Origin: Susulua sp964536195
Lineage (GTDB): Bacteria > Omnitrophota > Gorgyraeia > Duberdicusellales > 4484-171
Assembly (NCBI GenBank): GCA_964536195.1
Contig: CAZHVO010000012.1
Span: 1-23,645 of the forward strand
Reading direction: 5' to 3'
Length of the DNA: 23,645 nucleotides
In this document: positions 7,139 through 15,386 of the stretch, in pieces
How positions within the stretch are numbered: position 1 is the stretch's first letter
How the letters are laid out: each line of letters begins with the position of its first letter
The notes under the pieces: generated by a model
The model's input: only the letters and a program-made list of their open reading frames with translations
Told to the model about the DNA's origin: nothing
The model's database searches: none
Program-made: the position numbers and the translations under genes

Positions 7139-8449
7139 CTAATTTACCCCGCTTACCCCTAAATCTGTAGGAGCCCGGCCTAAAGATTTAAGTAAGACTA
7201 TTGCCTGATCGATTTGCCTCTCTACTAACTCCTTATTATAAGCCTTATTAGGGTAAATCTCATAAAGCTTGCGATATTTAATCGGAGTAACATTAAGCAT
7301 TAAAGAATTTGCTCCAGCTAATAAACCTTCTCTACGAGTATCTGGGGCTAATGTCTCTAAGGCTGTTGTTACTAGTATTTTGGCTCCTTCAGGATCAATA
7401 AGCCGAGCTAAAGCCAAAGTTTTTAAAATCTTCTCCTTGACAGGACTTTTAGCACTTGCTAAAGAAGTTTGAGGATGCGGCAGAAAAGGACCAAAAGAAT
7501 ACATCTCAGCACCTAGTTTTTTAGCTAAAAAAATATCATTTATAATATCCTGATTACTCTGGCCGGGTAAACCAACAAGCGCACCAGTCATAATCAGATA
7601 ACCTAACTCATAAGCTTTACGGATATGCTCTAATCTAGTTTCAAGTTTTTGACCAGGATGGACCTGGGAGAAGATCTCTGGGTTTGAGGTCTCAAAACGC
7701 ATCAATATAGCTCTTGCTCCGGCAAGATAAAGTTTCTCTAACCCTTCTAATCCAACTTCGCCAAAACTAATACAAATTAATACTGCTACTCTTTCTTTAA
7801 TCTTCTTTATAATATCAGCTAATTCCTCTACGCTATACCCTGGATCCTCTCCACTCTGTAAAACCAGAGCCTGAAATCCATATTTATCTACTGCTTCAAC
7901 AGAAGTTTCAATAATCTCATCAGGACTCATCCGATAACGCATGAGCTCTTTATTGTGAGCTGATATACCACAATAAGTACACCGACGCTTACAATAATTC
8001 GAAATTTCAATTATCCCATGAACACAACAGGAATTTTTGTGGTACTTCTGACGCAGAAAGTTTGCAGATTTATAAAAAAGTTGACAAGATTTTGGATCCT
8101 CTAAGTCAAGTAAATACTCTAGCTCTTCTTTTTTTAAAGAGATATTCTCTAGAGCTTTATCTAAAATAAAATGTAATCTCTTATCCCTGCTCTTATCTTT
8201 CGGATCTATACGCGAAAGACGCAGATCAACATCTTGAAGCTGGAAAAACAACTCACCCCAGGCTGATAAAATCTCTTTGGCTTCATCTTCTTTGACTTTT
8301 TTTATTACAAAGCCGCCTTGAGCACAGATATAATCTCCAACCACAATATCGTAAAATTCATTAATTGCTTTTTTCTCTTCACCGAAATAATCAACTACAA
8401 CCTGCTTATCTCTTATCTCTTTTACCCTTCCAGGGATTGCATAACACAT
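7139..8449 (-). CDS. hydE: HypC-HydE fusion: [NiFe] chaperone-like domain plus radical SAM maturase
   Basis: 436 residues with two recognisable parts. Residues 1 to about 70 match HypC, the small chaperone that carries the Fe(CN)2CO unit to [NiFe] hydrogenase: MCYAIPGRV (Cys2, the functional ligand), VVGDYICAQGGFVI and a helical end EDEAKEILSAWGEL. The conserved HypC His in the VHxGFAI block is Gln44 here. Residues about 90-436 match HydE of [FeFe] hydrogenase maturation: cluster C153-KRR-C157-TY-C160, VLQSGEDP, VGLPGQS, GPFLPHPQT and LAGANSLMLNVTP. The usual RHET block is RFET (251-254). The frame is continuous with no internal ribosome site needed; AGGAG precedes the ATG. HydE acts on a diiron/cysteine intermediate in [FeFe] assembly; what the fusion does is unknown. 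Confidence 0.9.
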   Translation of the reverse strand: MCYAIPGRVKEIRDKQVVVDYFGEEKKAINEFYDIVVGDYICAQGGFVIKKVKEDEAKEILSAWGELFFQLQDVDLRLSRIDPKDKSRDKRLHFILDKALENISLKKEELEYLLDLEDPKSCQLFYKSANFLRQKYHKNSCCVHGIIEISNYCKRRCTYCGISAHNKELMRYRMSPDEIIETSVEAVDKYGFQALVLQSGEDPGYSVEELADIIKKIKERVAVLICISFGEVGLEGLEKLYLAGARAILMRFETSNPEIFSQVHPGQKLETRLEHIRKAYELGYLIMTGALVGLPGQSNQDIINDIFLAKKLGAEMYSFGPFLPHPQTSLASAKSPVKEKILKTLALARLIDPEGAKILVTTALETLAPDTRREGLLAGANSLMLNVTPIKYRKLYEIYPNKAYNKELVERQIDQAIVLLKSLGRAPTDLGVSGVN

Positions 8450-8460
8450 CTTCTTTACTC

Positions 8461-8703
8461 CTACTCACAATCAAAGGAAACAACTTCTATGCGGGTACTC
8501 GGGAAAAAAATAATCTCCAGCTCAACACCTTCAAGTATGGTCCCCTTAGCTAAAAGGTTAAAGGTTTCGCGAAACGACTCTTCCCTAACACCGGTAAGCT
8601 CTCCAATCTTTACCCTTAGCTTAGTTATGCTTTTTGCTCCTTCTTCTTTGGCATGTTTGACTATTCCTTTAATGATTGGCTCGATTAAATGGGTCTCATG
8701 CAT
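8461..8703 (-). CDS. hypA: HypA-like nickel insertion protein lacking the zinc domain
   Basis: 80 residues against about 115 in typical HypA. The N-terminus MHE keeps the nickel-binding Met1/His2. The body follows the family: EEGAKSITKLRVKIGELTGV, FRETFNLLAKGT and LEGVELEIIFFP. The protein stops at FDCE, where the family has the first Cys-x-x-Cys of its zinc-binding domain. Stops TAG and TAA follow in frame and the next gene begins 11 bases on, so no remnant of the zinc domain is left. It could still bind nickel through the N-terminus. It overlaps the protease gene by 8 bases. Confidence 0.82.
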   Translation of the reverse strand: MHETHLIEPIIKGIVKHAKEEGAKSITKLRVKIGELTGVREESFRETFNLLAKGTILEGVELEIIFFPSTRIEVVSFDCE

Positions 8704-9151
8704 TAACTACCTCCAAAATTTTTCCTGATAATTCATCTAATATAGTTTTAAGCTCCTCGGACATCTCTGAACCTAATTCGATACCTCTAGGTTGAACCCC
8801 AAGCATGTAAATATTAGCTTTTGTTTGATTAGTTAAGTACTCCATAAACATTACCGGAGAAATATCGTGAGTAGTGAATCCGCACTTTTCTATATCTTCT
8901 CCCTTTAAAATCTCATACTGACCAGGATTCTTGCCTAAACAAACAGCGTCAACAATCAAAATTGTATCGGGATTCTCTTTAATAACTTTACCAAGGTAGT
9001 TTTCCGGCGCTACTCCGGCATCCAAACACACTACCTTAACCTTGTTCTTTATATTTTCAATAAGCTTTGGACCAAATCCATCATCGCCACGGATAATATT
9101 CCCGATACCAACGATAATAACCTTTCCTTTAAGTATATCTTTTAAATTCAT
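8696..9151 (-). CDS. hycI: Hydrogenase maturation protease, HycI/HoxM family
   Basis: 151 residues. This endopeptidase clips the C-terminus of the [NiFe] large subunit after nickel insertion. Family motif GIGNIIRGDDGFGP (residues 15-28) gives the first metal-binding Asp; the second is Asp68 in LIVDAVCLG and the His is His95 in TTHDISP, the three ligands that sense nickel in HycI. The presence of this gene argues that the large subunit at 17211-18389, which has a tail beyond DPCYCC, is processed. It lies between the NuoI-like ferredoxin (11-base gap) and hypA (8-base overlap). Confidence 0.92.
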   Translation of the reverse strand: MNLKDILKGKVIIVGIGNIIRGDDGFGPKLIENIKNKVKVVCLDAGVAPENYLGKVIKENPDTILIVDAVCLGKNPGQYEILKGEDIEKCGFTTHDISPVMFMEYLTNQTKANIYMLGVQPRGIELGSEMSEELKTILDELSGKILEVVNA

Positions 9152-9162
9152 TTTTACTTCAA

Positions 9163-9771
9163 TTAAATAATCAGGGTAGTCTTTCTTCTGCAGCTAGCAC
9201 AAAGAATCTTTACTCGGTCAGAACGCCCCTGGACAGCTAAGGCAGATATAATATTATCGTCTACTATTCCCAGACTTTTAAGGCGAGTGAGATATAACGT
9301 CGGGTTGGAAAAACTAAGCTCCCCTATCCTCTTCACAATCCATTCTAGGTGATCACAACAAGCAATAGGTTTACCGCAAACCTCACAAAGCTGTAGCTTT
9401 TTCTCTATTCGTTCATCAGATTTGTTGCGATTGAAAAAGGAAAGCTCCCAATCAGTAGATAATTTAATACCCTCATTGTCGGCAATACAAGCAGCTTCAC
9501 ATTGACCGCAGAATATACAGGTATCAGTATAATGAATCATAACTCTTCGGGGATTATCTTTATCATCAACGATATCTATGTAATCAATCGCCTCTACCGG
9601 ACAAACCTCCTTACATCCCCCACAACCCACACACTTGTCTTGATTAAACTTAGGCTGTCCTCTAAAATTAGGATGAGGCCTATGCGGCTCTGCGGGAAAC
9701 TTTGAAGTATAGGGGCCCTTTATCAAGGCTCTTATGGCTTCTTTAAGTTCTCTGAATTTAGGTAATTTCAT
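9163..9771 (-). CDS. NuoI/MbhN/EchF-like ferredoxin subunit
   Basis: 202 residues. Two [4Fe-4S] motifs: CVGCGGCKEVCP (Cys47, 50, 53, 57) and CIFCGQCEAAC (Cys85, 88, 91, 95). These carry electrons along the peripheral arm to the small subunit. The C-terminal third has further cysteine pairs, CEVCGKPIACC at about 128-138 and CASCRR near 193, as in formate-hydrogenlyase-type NuoI homologues; they may bind zinc. The start overlaps the mnhG stop (ATGA). As in Pyrococcus Mbh, this gene comes after the ion-pumping genes and closes the structural set. Confidence 0.9.
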   Translation of the reverse strand: MKLPKFRELKEAIRALIKGPYTSKFPAEPHRPHPNFRGQPKFNQDKCVGCGGCKEVCPVEAIDYIDIVDDKDNPRRVMIHYTDTCIFCGQCEAACIADNEGIKLSTDWELSFFNRNKSDERIEKKLQLCEVCGKPIACCDHLEWIVKRIGELSFSNPTLYLTRLKSLGIVDDNIISALAVQGRSDRVKILCASCRRKTTLII

Positions 9772-10103
9772 TCCTGAAACTCCTTTGCTTCTTTGTAGTA
9801 ATCAACAGAGCTTTTATCCCAAAGTTTTATACCACTTTTATAAGCTGCTCTGGCCAAAGCATGGGCGGCAGTAGGAGCAGTTAAAAGTAGAAATACTATT
9901 ACCAACAAAGCTTTAACTCCCCCTTCGTTGAAACCTAACAGCAGAAAAACACCAAACATTATTCCGCAAGTACCAAGAGTAACGCACTTAGTAGAAGCCT
10001 GAAGACGATTATAGACATCGGGCAAACGTACCAGCCCAATGCACCCTAAAATATCAAAACATATACCAACAATAATAAAAAAATAACCTATTGATTCAAT
10101 CAT
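9768..10103 (-). CDS. mnhG: Mrp antiporter subunit G homologue (MbhC)
   Basis: About 111 residues, three hydrophobic helices. The MnhG block GLVRLPDVYNRLQASTKCVTLGT is almost canonical. MnhG/MrpG is a small subunit of the Mrp Na+/H+ antiporter module that Mbh-type hydrogenases use for ion pumping. The frame opens with TTG at 10106 followed at once by ATG at 10103; I prefer the ATG. It overlaps the mnhF end by 8 bases. Confidence 0.92.
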   Translation of the reverse strand: MIESIGYFFIIVGICFDILGCIGLVRLPDVYNRLQASTKCVTLGTCGIMFGVFLLLGFNEGGVKALLVIVFLLLTAPTAAHALARAAYKSGIKLWDKSSVDYYKEAKEFQE

Positions 10104-10431
10104 CAAAATCTCTTCCTTCTAAATATTTAGCTAAAGCAAGAACACCGATAAAGCTTTGAAGCGCCCAAGCAATAGCAATATCCATATACCAGTATTTTCT
10201 GGTAGAAATCGTAAATATCGCACAAATGCCTACAACTAAAATGCCCAAAACATCAGATGCAACAGCTCTATCTGCCGCAGTAGGCCCTTTAATCAAACGA
10301 AACAGAACCATAAAACCCGCGAGCAAAAGCGGCAGCAAGAATTTAAGATACAAAGGCATCTGAGAAAAAATAATAATTACGCCTGCTACAATAAAAGCCA
10401 AGACTCCTAACAACCATCTAAAAAGAATCAT
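10096..10431 (-). CDS. mnhF: Mrp antiporter subunit F homologue (MbhB)
   Basis: 111 residues with three predicted membrane helices. The block RLIKGPTAADRAVASDVLG is the conserved MnhF/MrpF loop between helices 2 and 3. Small Mrp membrane subunit forming part of the sodium path together with E and G. The start codon overlaps the mnhE stop (ATGA) and the end overlaps mnhG. Confidence 0.92.
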   Translation of the reverse strand: MILFRWLLGVLAFIVAGVIIIFSQMPLYLKFLLPLLLAGFMVLFRLIKGPTAADRAVASDVLGILVVGICAIFTISTRKYWYMDIAIAWALQSFIGVLALAKYLEGRDFDD

Positions 10432-10931
10432 TCAAACACCTTCTCGATAACATTCTCAAATTTTTTAACAATATAATCGGTTGCCTTAGCCAAATCTTTA
10501 CCTTTGACATCTATCCAGTGTACATAAATCGTCCCACTTTTCTGTTCTATATCAACTGAAAGAGTTCCTGGAGTAAGTGTAATAGAATTCGCTAAAAAGG
10601 TTAAAGCTGCTTCTGATCTAAGGCGTGTTTTAACCTTTACAATACCAGGGTTAATCGGCATATAAGGACTAGTAACTCTTAAAGCCACGTCAATATTTGC
10701 CTTAAGGCACTCTTTTAAAAATATCAACACATATAATAAAAAATAGAGATATCGCCGCGGCTGTATTAATTTATGAGGATAGTCGGTAAAAAGGTGCCCA
10801 CTGGCTAAAGAGACTAAAAAGGCTACAGCTATCCCGACAATTATAGCCGTAAGACTTAACTCCCAAGAAAGAAGCACCCAAACAAAAAGGGCAACAAAAA
10901 AAGTAATGACTTTAGATTTAGTTCGCACCAT
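10428..10931 (-). CDS. mnhE: Mrp antiporter subunit E homologue (MbhA)
   Basis: 167 residues. N-terminal hydrophobic helices (residues 8-45), then the MnhE hallmarks: LIQPRRYLYFLLYVLIFLKECLKANIDVA-like helix, SPYMPINPGIVKVKTRLRSEAALTFLANSITLTPGTLSVDI-like stretch, and a cytosolic C-terminal domain (KKFENVIEKVF). Normal family length. It overlaps mnhD by 14 bases and mnhF by 4. Part of the Na+/H+ antiporter module coupled to the hydrogenase. (Blocks: KANIDVA at about 87-93; TLTPGTLSVDIE at about 125-136.). Confidence 0.92.
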   Translation of the reverse strand: MVRTKSKVITFFVALFVWVLLSWELSLTAIIVGIAVAFLVSLASGHLFTDYPHKLIQPRRYLYFLLYVLIFLKECLKANIDVALRVTSPYMPINPGIVKVKTRLRSEAALTFLANSITLTPGTLSVDIEQKSGTIYVHWIDVKGKDLAKATDYIVKKFENVIEKVFE

Positions 10932-12414
10932 ATGTATTTAAAAGTTCTATAAAATAACCTCTGCCTTTAACCAAAACCTCTGCGGCCGGATTTATTAATT
11001 TATTAAGTACTGGCTTAAAGCCTACACCGATTAGAATACACAAAACAGCTAAACCAACCATAGCTAAACACATAAAAGCCGGAATTTTCCTTATCTTGCT
11101 AGTGATTTTTTCTATTTCTCTATAAAACACATACTTCTGAACCTTAAGGAACGAAGCTAGAGTAATAATCCCAACTAAAATAGCTAAAGCTCCATAGAAA
11201 AACTTTCCGGCTTGGAACAAAGCAACAATAATAATCAATTTACTCCAAAAACCACATAAAGGGGGGACACCGGATATAGAAAGAGAAGCAATCATAGATG
11301 TCCAAGAAGTACAGGGCATACTCTCCTGGAGCCCGGATAATTTCTTTAAATCACGTGTTCCGGTAGCATACTCAACAGACCCGGCATTAAGAAACAAAAG
11401 CGATTTAAAAACTGAGTGATTAAAAAGATGAAATAGGCCTCCGGCTATTCCAAGAGGTGTTCCTAAAGAAATACCGCAAATAATATAACCGATTTGACTT
11501 ATTGAGTGATAAGCCAACAGACGCTTGAAATCCCATTGACCTATAGCTAAAATTACACCTACAAACATCGAAATTCCCCCAAGGGTCAAGAGAATTTCTG
11601 AAGTAATTATATTTAGAGAAAAAACATTAAATAATATACGCACAAGAGCGTAGATACCAATTGTTTTTATTACTAATCCCGAAAGCATAGCTGATATTGG
11701 CGCCGGAGCTGTAGGATGTGCGTCAGGCAGCCAAGCATGAAAAGGAACAAGCGCAGCTTTAATCCCAAATCCGGTAATAAAAAGCGCTGAAACAAAAAGC
11801 AAGGAGGCAGAATTGAAAGGCGATCCGGCTAAAACACTTGCCATATCAAACATATTTAATGTTGATGTTTTAGCATACAAAAAAGCAATACCAATAAGTA
11901 TAAAAGCCGAAGCAATACTTCCTAAAACCATATACTTAAACGACGCTTCCAATTCTTCGGCTCCAGTTCCAAAAGCAACCAAAGCGTAGCTGGATATGGC
12001 AGTAATTTCTAAGAATATATAAAGATTAAATATATCTCCTGAAAGAACTACTCCGTTTAAACCAGCGAGCATTAACATCAAAAGAGTATAATAACGCCAC
12101 TTGCTCGTATACTGCTCCATATAATTAATCGAATACATCGATACAAAAAAAGTAATCAAATTGATAACTAAAAGCATAAAAAGACTCAAAGAATCTAAAA
12201 GCCAGCTGATACCCAGCGGCGGCGGCCAAAAACCGATTGGATAAACCTGAGGTAAAGAGTTAGAAAAAATTACAAAATAAATAGCGCATAATGAGAGTAA
12301 AGCCGTTACCAACAAACTAACCGCATCAAGACCTCGCTTCCAAAACCGGCCTATTATCGGCAAGCTAAAAGCTGCAAAAAGCGGTAAAGCTACAAAAACC
12401 ACTATAGCATTCAT
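10918..12414 (-). CDS. mnhD: Mrp subunit D / MbhH-type antiporter-like membrane protein
   Basis: 498 residues, about 14 transmembrane helices, normal MrpD length. Ion-translocating antiporter-like subunit homologous to NuoL/M/N. The key membrane charges are present: the helix-5 Glu in NLYIFLEITAISSYAL, the His/Asp loop FHAWLPDAHPTAPAPISAM, the helix-7 Lys in GLVIKTIGIYALVR, and helix-8 Lys in KRLLAYHSISQIGY. It should therefore be able to translocate ions. Starts within the mnhC stop (ATGA-type overlap) and overlaps mnhE by 14 bases. Confidence 0.93.
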   Translation of the reverse strand: MNAIVVFVALPLFAAFSLPIIGRFWKRGLDAVSLLVTALLSLCAIYFVIFSNSLPQVYPIGFWPPPLGISWLLDSLSLFMLLVINLITFFVSMYSINYMEQYTSKWRYYTLLMLMLAGLNGVVLSGDIFNLYIFLEITAISSYALVAFGTGAEELEASFKYMVLGSIASAFILIGIAFLYAKTSTLNMFDMASVLAGSPFNSASLLFVSALFITGFGIKAALVPFHAWLPDAHPTAPAPISAMLSGLVIKTIGIYALVRILFNVFSLNIITSEILLTLGGISMFVGVILAIGQWDFKRLLAYHSISQIGYIICGISLGTPLGIAGGLFHLFNHSVFKSLLFLNAGSVEYATGTRDLKKLSGLQESMPCTSWTSMIASLSISGVPPLCGFWSKLIIIVALFQAGKFFYGALAILVGIITLASFLKVQKYVFYREIEKITSKIRKIPAFMCLAMVGLAVLCILIGVGFKPVLNKLINPAAEVLVKGRGYFIELLNTYGAN

Positions 12415-12752
12415 CCTTTGAGTCTCCTTATCTGGTCAATATCAAAAGTTCCATAACGCTGATAAAGCCTTATGCATAAAGAAACCATAAGCGCTGTTAC
12501 CCCTAAACCTATAACAATTGAGGTCAACACCAAAGCCTGAGGCAAAGGGTCAACAAAAATATCTCCGATAAGATTATTCTGACTTAAAATCGGAGCCTGC
12601 CCCTCAACCCTGTAACCAACAAGGATAAAAAATAAATTTAAAGCATACTCCATAATCCCAAAGCCAATAACTTTTTTAATCAAGTTACGCTTGGTGACAA
12701 GAGCATAAAACCCTATAAGAAAAAGAACAATATCCATTAATAAAATAATCAT
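12411..12752 (-). CDS. mnhC: Mrp antiporter subunit C homologue (MbhG, NuoK-like)
   Basis: 113 residues with three membrane helices. NLIKKVIGFGIMEYALNLFFILVGY matches the NuoK/MnhC helix carrying a buried Glu (here in IMEYALN). The block DPLPQALVLTSIVIGLGVTAL is the most conserved MnhC segment. Links the MrpD- and MrpA-type subunits in the membrane arm. Overlaps both neighbours by 4 bases. (Conserved block: DPLPQALVLTSIVIG.). Confidence 0.92.
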   Translation of the reverse strand: MIILLMDIVLFLIGFYALVTKRNLIKKVIGFGIMEYALNLFFILVGYRVEGQAPILSQNNLIGDIFVDPLPQALVLTSIVIGLGVTALMVSLCIRLYQRYGTFDIDQIRRLKG

Positions 12753-13192
12753 TGCTTATCCTCTTCTTTTGTTAATTTAAATACTGCCAAAGCCATAAAA
12801 ATAGCAAATAGACCTGTTCCAACTTTAAGACCAATAGCGATATTACATAAAGGTATTGTTCCAGCACTTAAAAGAGTGAATGGCTCGCCCTTTTTAGCAA
12901 AAAAATTCAAAAAGAAAAACCCTCCGGTTAAACCGATAAGCCCGATACAAAGAAAAAGCAATCCCCCTAAAGACTCTCCAATAGAAATAAGCCTTTTAGG
13001 AATACTTTTTTTAGCCGAACGAATACCAAAAGCCAGTACAAGATGGATAAAACTTAAAGCAATAATGACCCCACCGGCAAAGCCACCACCAGGTGTAAGA
13101 TGGCCATGAAAAACAATATAAATACCATAAAGTAATATTAACCCTACCGTATATCTAGTAACACGCTTAACTATCAGGCTCATCCCGTTCAT
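12749..13192 (-). CDS. mnhB: Mrp antiporter subunit B homologue (MbhF)
   Basis: About 147 residues. MnhB blocks HGHLTPGGGFAGGVI and the helix-rich remainder (NIAIGLKVGTGLFAIFMAL) are plain. The frame is open to 13237, but that start would overlap the previous gene by 71 bases. The ATG at 13192 is preceded by GGGAGG at a good distance, so I choose it; this still overlaps the MbhD/E gene by 26 bases. Four membrane helices expected. Part of the sodium-translocating end of the complex. Confidence 0.9.
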   Translation of the reverse strand: MNGMSLIVKRVTRYTVGLILLYGIYIVFHGHLTPGGGFAGGVIIALSFIHLVLAFGIRSAKKSIPKRLISIGESLGGLLFLCIGLIGLTGGFFFLNFFAKKGEPFTLLSAGTIPLCNIAIGLKVGTGLFAIFMALAVFKLTKEEDKQ

Positions 13193-13712
13193 TAATTTTC
13201 TTCCTCCCTTTACGACGCATAAGCGCCAACACACCAATTACAGAAGTAAAAAGAACTGTTGTTTCACCAAGAGTATCATAGGCTCTAAAATCTAAAATAA
13301 TACTTGTTACGATATTTGCTGCGCCAGTTTTAAGAAGTGCATTATCAACGTAAAATTTTGACACTTTCATCAGCTCTTGTCCAAACATTGGTAATTCTTT
13401 AATAGCCATAGAAGCTGCTAGAATAAATGCGGCTGAAAAAATAAAGAATGATATAAATACCCAAACACTTGAACGGTCTTTAATTCTCGAAACACCTCTG
13501 CCTATTGTTGCTCTTATGAGAATAATTAACATAAGTATCTCAACCACAAGTTGAGTAATGGCTAAATCCGGAGCTTTAAGTAATAAAAACATAACGCATA
13601 AACCTAAGCCAATTGCGCCTACTGCTATCACGCTAGAAAGCAAACCACGCAGACCAACAGCAACAACAGCCCCAATCAACATGAATGCCATAACTAAATA
13701 CAGTTCAAGCAT
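13167..13712 (-). CDS. MbhD-MbhE fusion (C-terminal part of MrpA as a separate protein)
   Basis: 181 residues, about six membrane helices. Residues 1-75 match the MbhD domain (GLLSSVIAVGAIGLGLCVMFLLLKAPDLAITQLVVE-like, with the conserved APDLAITQL and VEILML). Residues 120-165 match MbhE/MrpA C-terminus: IVTSIILDFRAYDTLGETTVLF. In Mrp antiporters these domains are the C-terminal end of MrpA; in Pyrococcus Mbh they are two proteins. Here they are one short protein following a separate NuoL-like subunit. Overlaps the NuoL-like gene by 19 bases. Confidence 0.88.
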   Translation of the reverse strand: MLELYLVMAFMLIGAVVAVGLRGLLSSVIAVGAIGLGLCVMFLLLKAPDLAITQLVVEILMLIILIRATIGRGVSRIKDRSSVWVFISFFIFSAAFILAASMAIKELPMFGQELMKVSKFYVDNALLKTGAANIVTSIILDFRAYDTLGETTVLFTSVIGVLALMRRKGRKKINERDEPDS

Positions 13713-15385
13713 CGGAATAATACTCCTAAAATTATAACCAGCCCTAAAAGAATCCAGGCTACGTAATGATCAAGTAACCCAGTATGGAACCGCTTAAACC
13801 CTCCGCTGACCGCAAAAACAAGCTTTCCCAAGCCATTAGTAATTAAATTAATAAGTCTATCAATACCGTAATAAAAAATATTAGCTAAGAATTTCATAAC
13901 TCCTACAACCTGTTTATGAAAATCAAAGCACCCTTTTTCTTCCAACCAGTAAAAAAACTTAACCGGCTGGGTACCTTTAACAGTAAGGTAAAAATCGGTT
14001 CCGGAAATCCTACTATCTTCTATTTTTTCACCACCGATAAACATATCAGTGGTACGAAATGAAATCTTGCCAACGAGATAGATAACTACCCCAATAATAA
14101 TACCAATAAATATAAGCAAAGTAGCTAATCCTGGTTTCCACACCCCAGTAAAGACTATCGGGCTATTAAAAATAGGGCTAAAAAACGGTTTAATAATCAA
14201 TCTCTCGGCAAACACTCCAAAAAGCACACAAAGAATGCTCATAATAATAATCGGAAGTTGCATCATGAAAGGTACTTCTTTAACTGATTTACTTATTTCT
14301 TTAGGCCTCTTACTTAAAAAAGCGCTGTAGAGCAGCTTTGCAAAACTAGCCAAAGTAAGGGCTGAACCAAACATAGCAATAACTAAAAATACTATTTTAA
14401 AAACAGAAACAATGGAAATACTTTCTGGTATCAAACCCTGATAAATTAACCACTTGGAAACAAACCCATTGAAAGGGGGTATCCCGGAAATTGAAAGCGA
14501 AGCAATCAAGGTGCATCCAAAAGTAACCGGCATTAATTTATCTAACCCTCCTAAACAGGAAAGCTCTGTTTTGCCAAGCCGATGTTTAATATTTGCGGCA
14601 CTTAAAAATAAACAAGATTTATAAATAGTATTATTGACCATATGAAATAAGCCTCCGACTAAACCCAGAATGGTTCCGGAAGCAATGCCTAAAACCATAT
14701 ACCCAACCTGGCTTACTGCATGATAAGCTAAAAGCTTTTTAAGGTCATGTTGAACCAAGGCCAGCAATACTGCCGCCAAAATCGTAAAGGCACCAATAGC
14801 CATAAGGATGACGGTTAAAACCGGGCTGACAATAAAAAAATCTCGGCAAACCCGTACGAAAAGATAAATACCTAAAAACTTGTCTAAACTTGCCGGCAAA
14901 AAGGCTAGGGTTACTGAAGAGTTGGTCTCGGCAGCATCTATTATCCAATTATGAAAACCAAATACGCCGGCTTTAGCCATTGCTCCGAAAGCAATCAATA
15001 AGAAAACAAAAGAATTAAAGAAAGTGTCTGTGGGAACAGGGCTAAATCCACTCATCGAAAATCCCTTTGTAATCACGATCAGAAAACTAACTCCCAAAAT
15101 AAGACAAAAATCACCTATCCCGACAATCGTTAGGGCAGAAGAAGCAGTCTTAAACGAACCTAAGCTAAGTATTGCATATAAAAGAACCAGCAAACTACCC
15201 CAAAAAACTAAAAAGTGCATAAAGTTATCCGCCATGAATGCTCCGGTAGCGCATACAAGCGTTAAGAAGGTATATAAGAAATATTCTAACTTCCGCCTTT
15301 TACCTTTCATGAACCAGGCAGAATAAAAAAGAATTAATCCGCCTAAAATCCAAGAAAAAACTATAAAGAATAATGAAAGTTTCAT
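13694..15385 (-). CDS. NuoL/HyfB-like antiporter subunit without the helix-5 glutamate
   Basis: 563 residues, about 14 helices plus a C-terminal amphipathic extension and final helix (IDRLINLITNGLGKLV; VAWILLGLVIILGVLF). Antiporter-like membrane subunit. Conserved parts: FHNWIIDAAETNSSVT, the helix-7 Lys in LPASLDKFLGIYLFVR, KKLLAYHAVSQVGYM, SLSISGIPPFNGFVSKW. The helix-5 motif that normally reads FWE reads FWG (VFWGSLLVLLYAIL), so the proton-path Glu is missing. It may be a structural or modified pump unit. It starts one base after the stop of the 411-residue relative and overlaps the MbhD/E gene, filling the position of the N-terminal MrpA half. Confidence 0.88.
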   Translation of the reverse strand: MKLSLFFIVFSWILGGLILFYSAWFMKGKRRKLEYFLYTFLTLVCATGAFMADNFMHFLVFWGSLLVLLYAILSLGSFKTASSALTIVGIGDFCLILGVSFLIVITKGFSMSGFSPVPTDTFFNSFVFLLIAFGAMAKAGVFGFHNWIIDAAETNSSVTLAFLPASLDKFLGIYLFVRVCRDFFIVSPVLTVILMAIGAFTILAAVLLALVQHDLKKLLAYHAVSQVGYMVLGIASGTILGLVGGLFHMVNNTIYKSCLFLSAANIKHRLGKTELSCLGGLDKLMPVTFGCTLIASLSISGIPPFNGFVSKWLIYQGLIPESISIVSVFKIVFLVIAMFGSALTLASFAKLLYSAFLSKRPKEISKSVKEVPFMMQLPIIIMSILCVLFGVFAERLIIKPFFSPIFNSPIVFTGVWKPGLATLLIFIGIIIGVVIYLVGKISFRTTDMFIGGEKIEDSRISGTDFYLTVKGTQPVKFFYWLEEKGCFDFHKQVVGVMKFLANIFYYGIDRLINLITNGLGKLVFAVSGGFKRFHTGLLDHYVAWILLGLVIILGVLFRCLNCI

Positions 15386-15386
15386 T

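Noticed and set aside
8318..8728. 136-codon plus-strand frame opposite hypA and the start of the HypC-HydE gene
   Set aside because: Shadow of two real genes on the other strand; composition and lack of motifs do not support a protein.
13193..13237. Upstream start at 13237 for the MnhB gene
   Set aside because: It would overlap the MbhD/E gene by 71 bases and add an unconserved Cys/Arg-rich stretch; GGGAGG marks the ATG at 13192.
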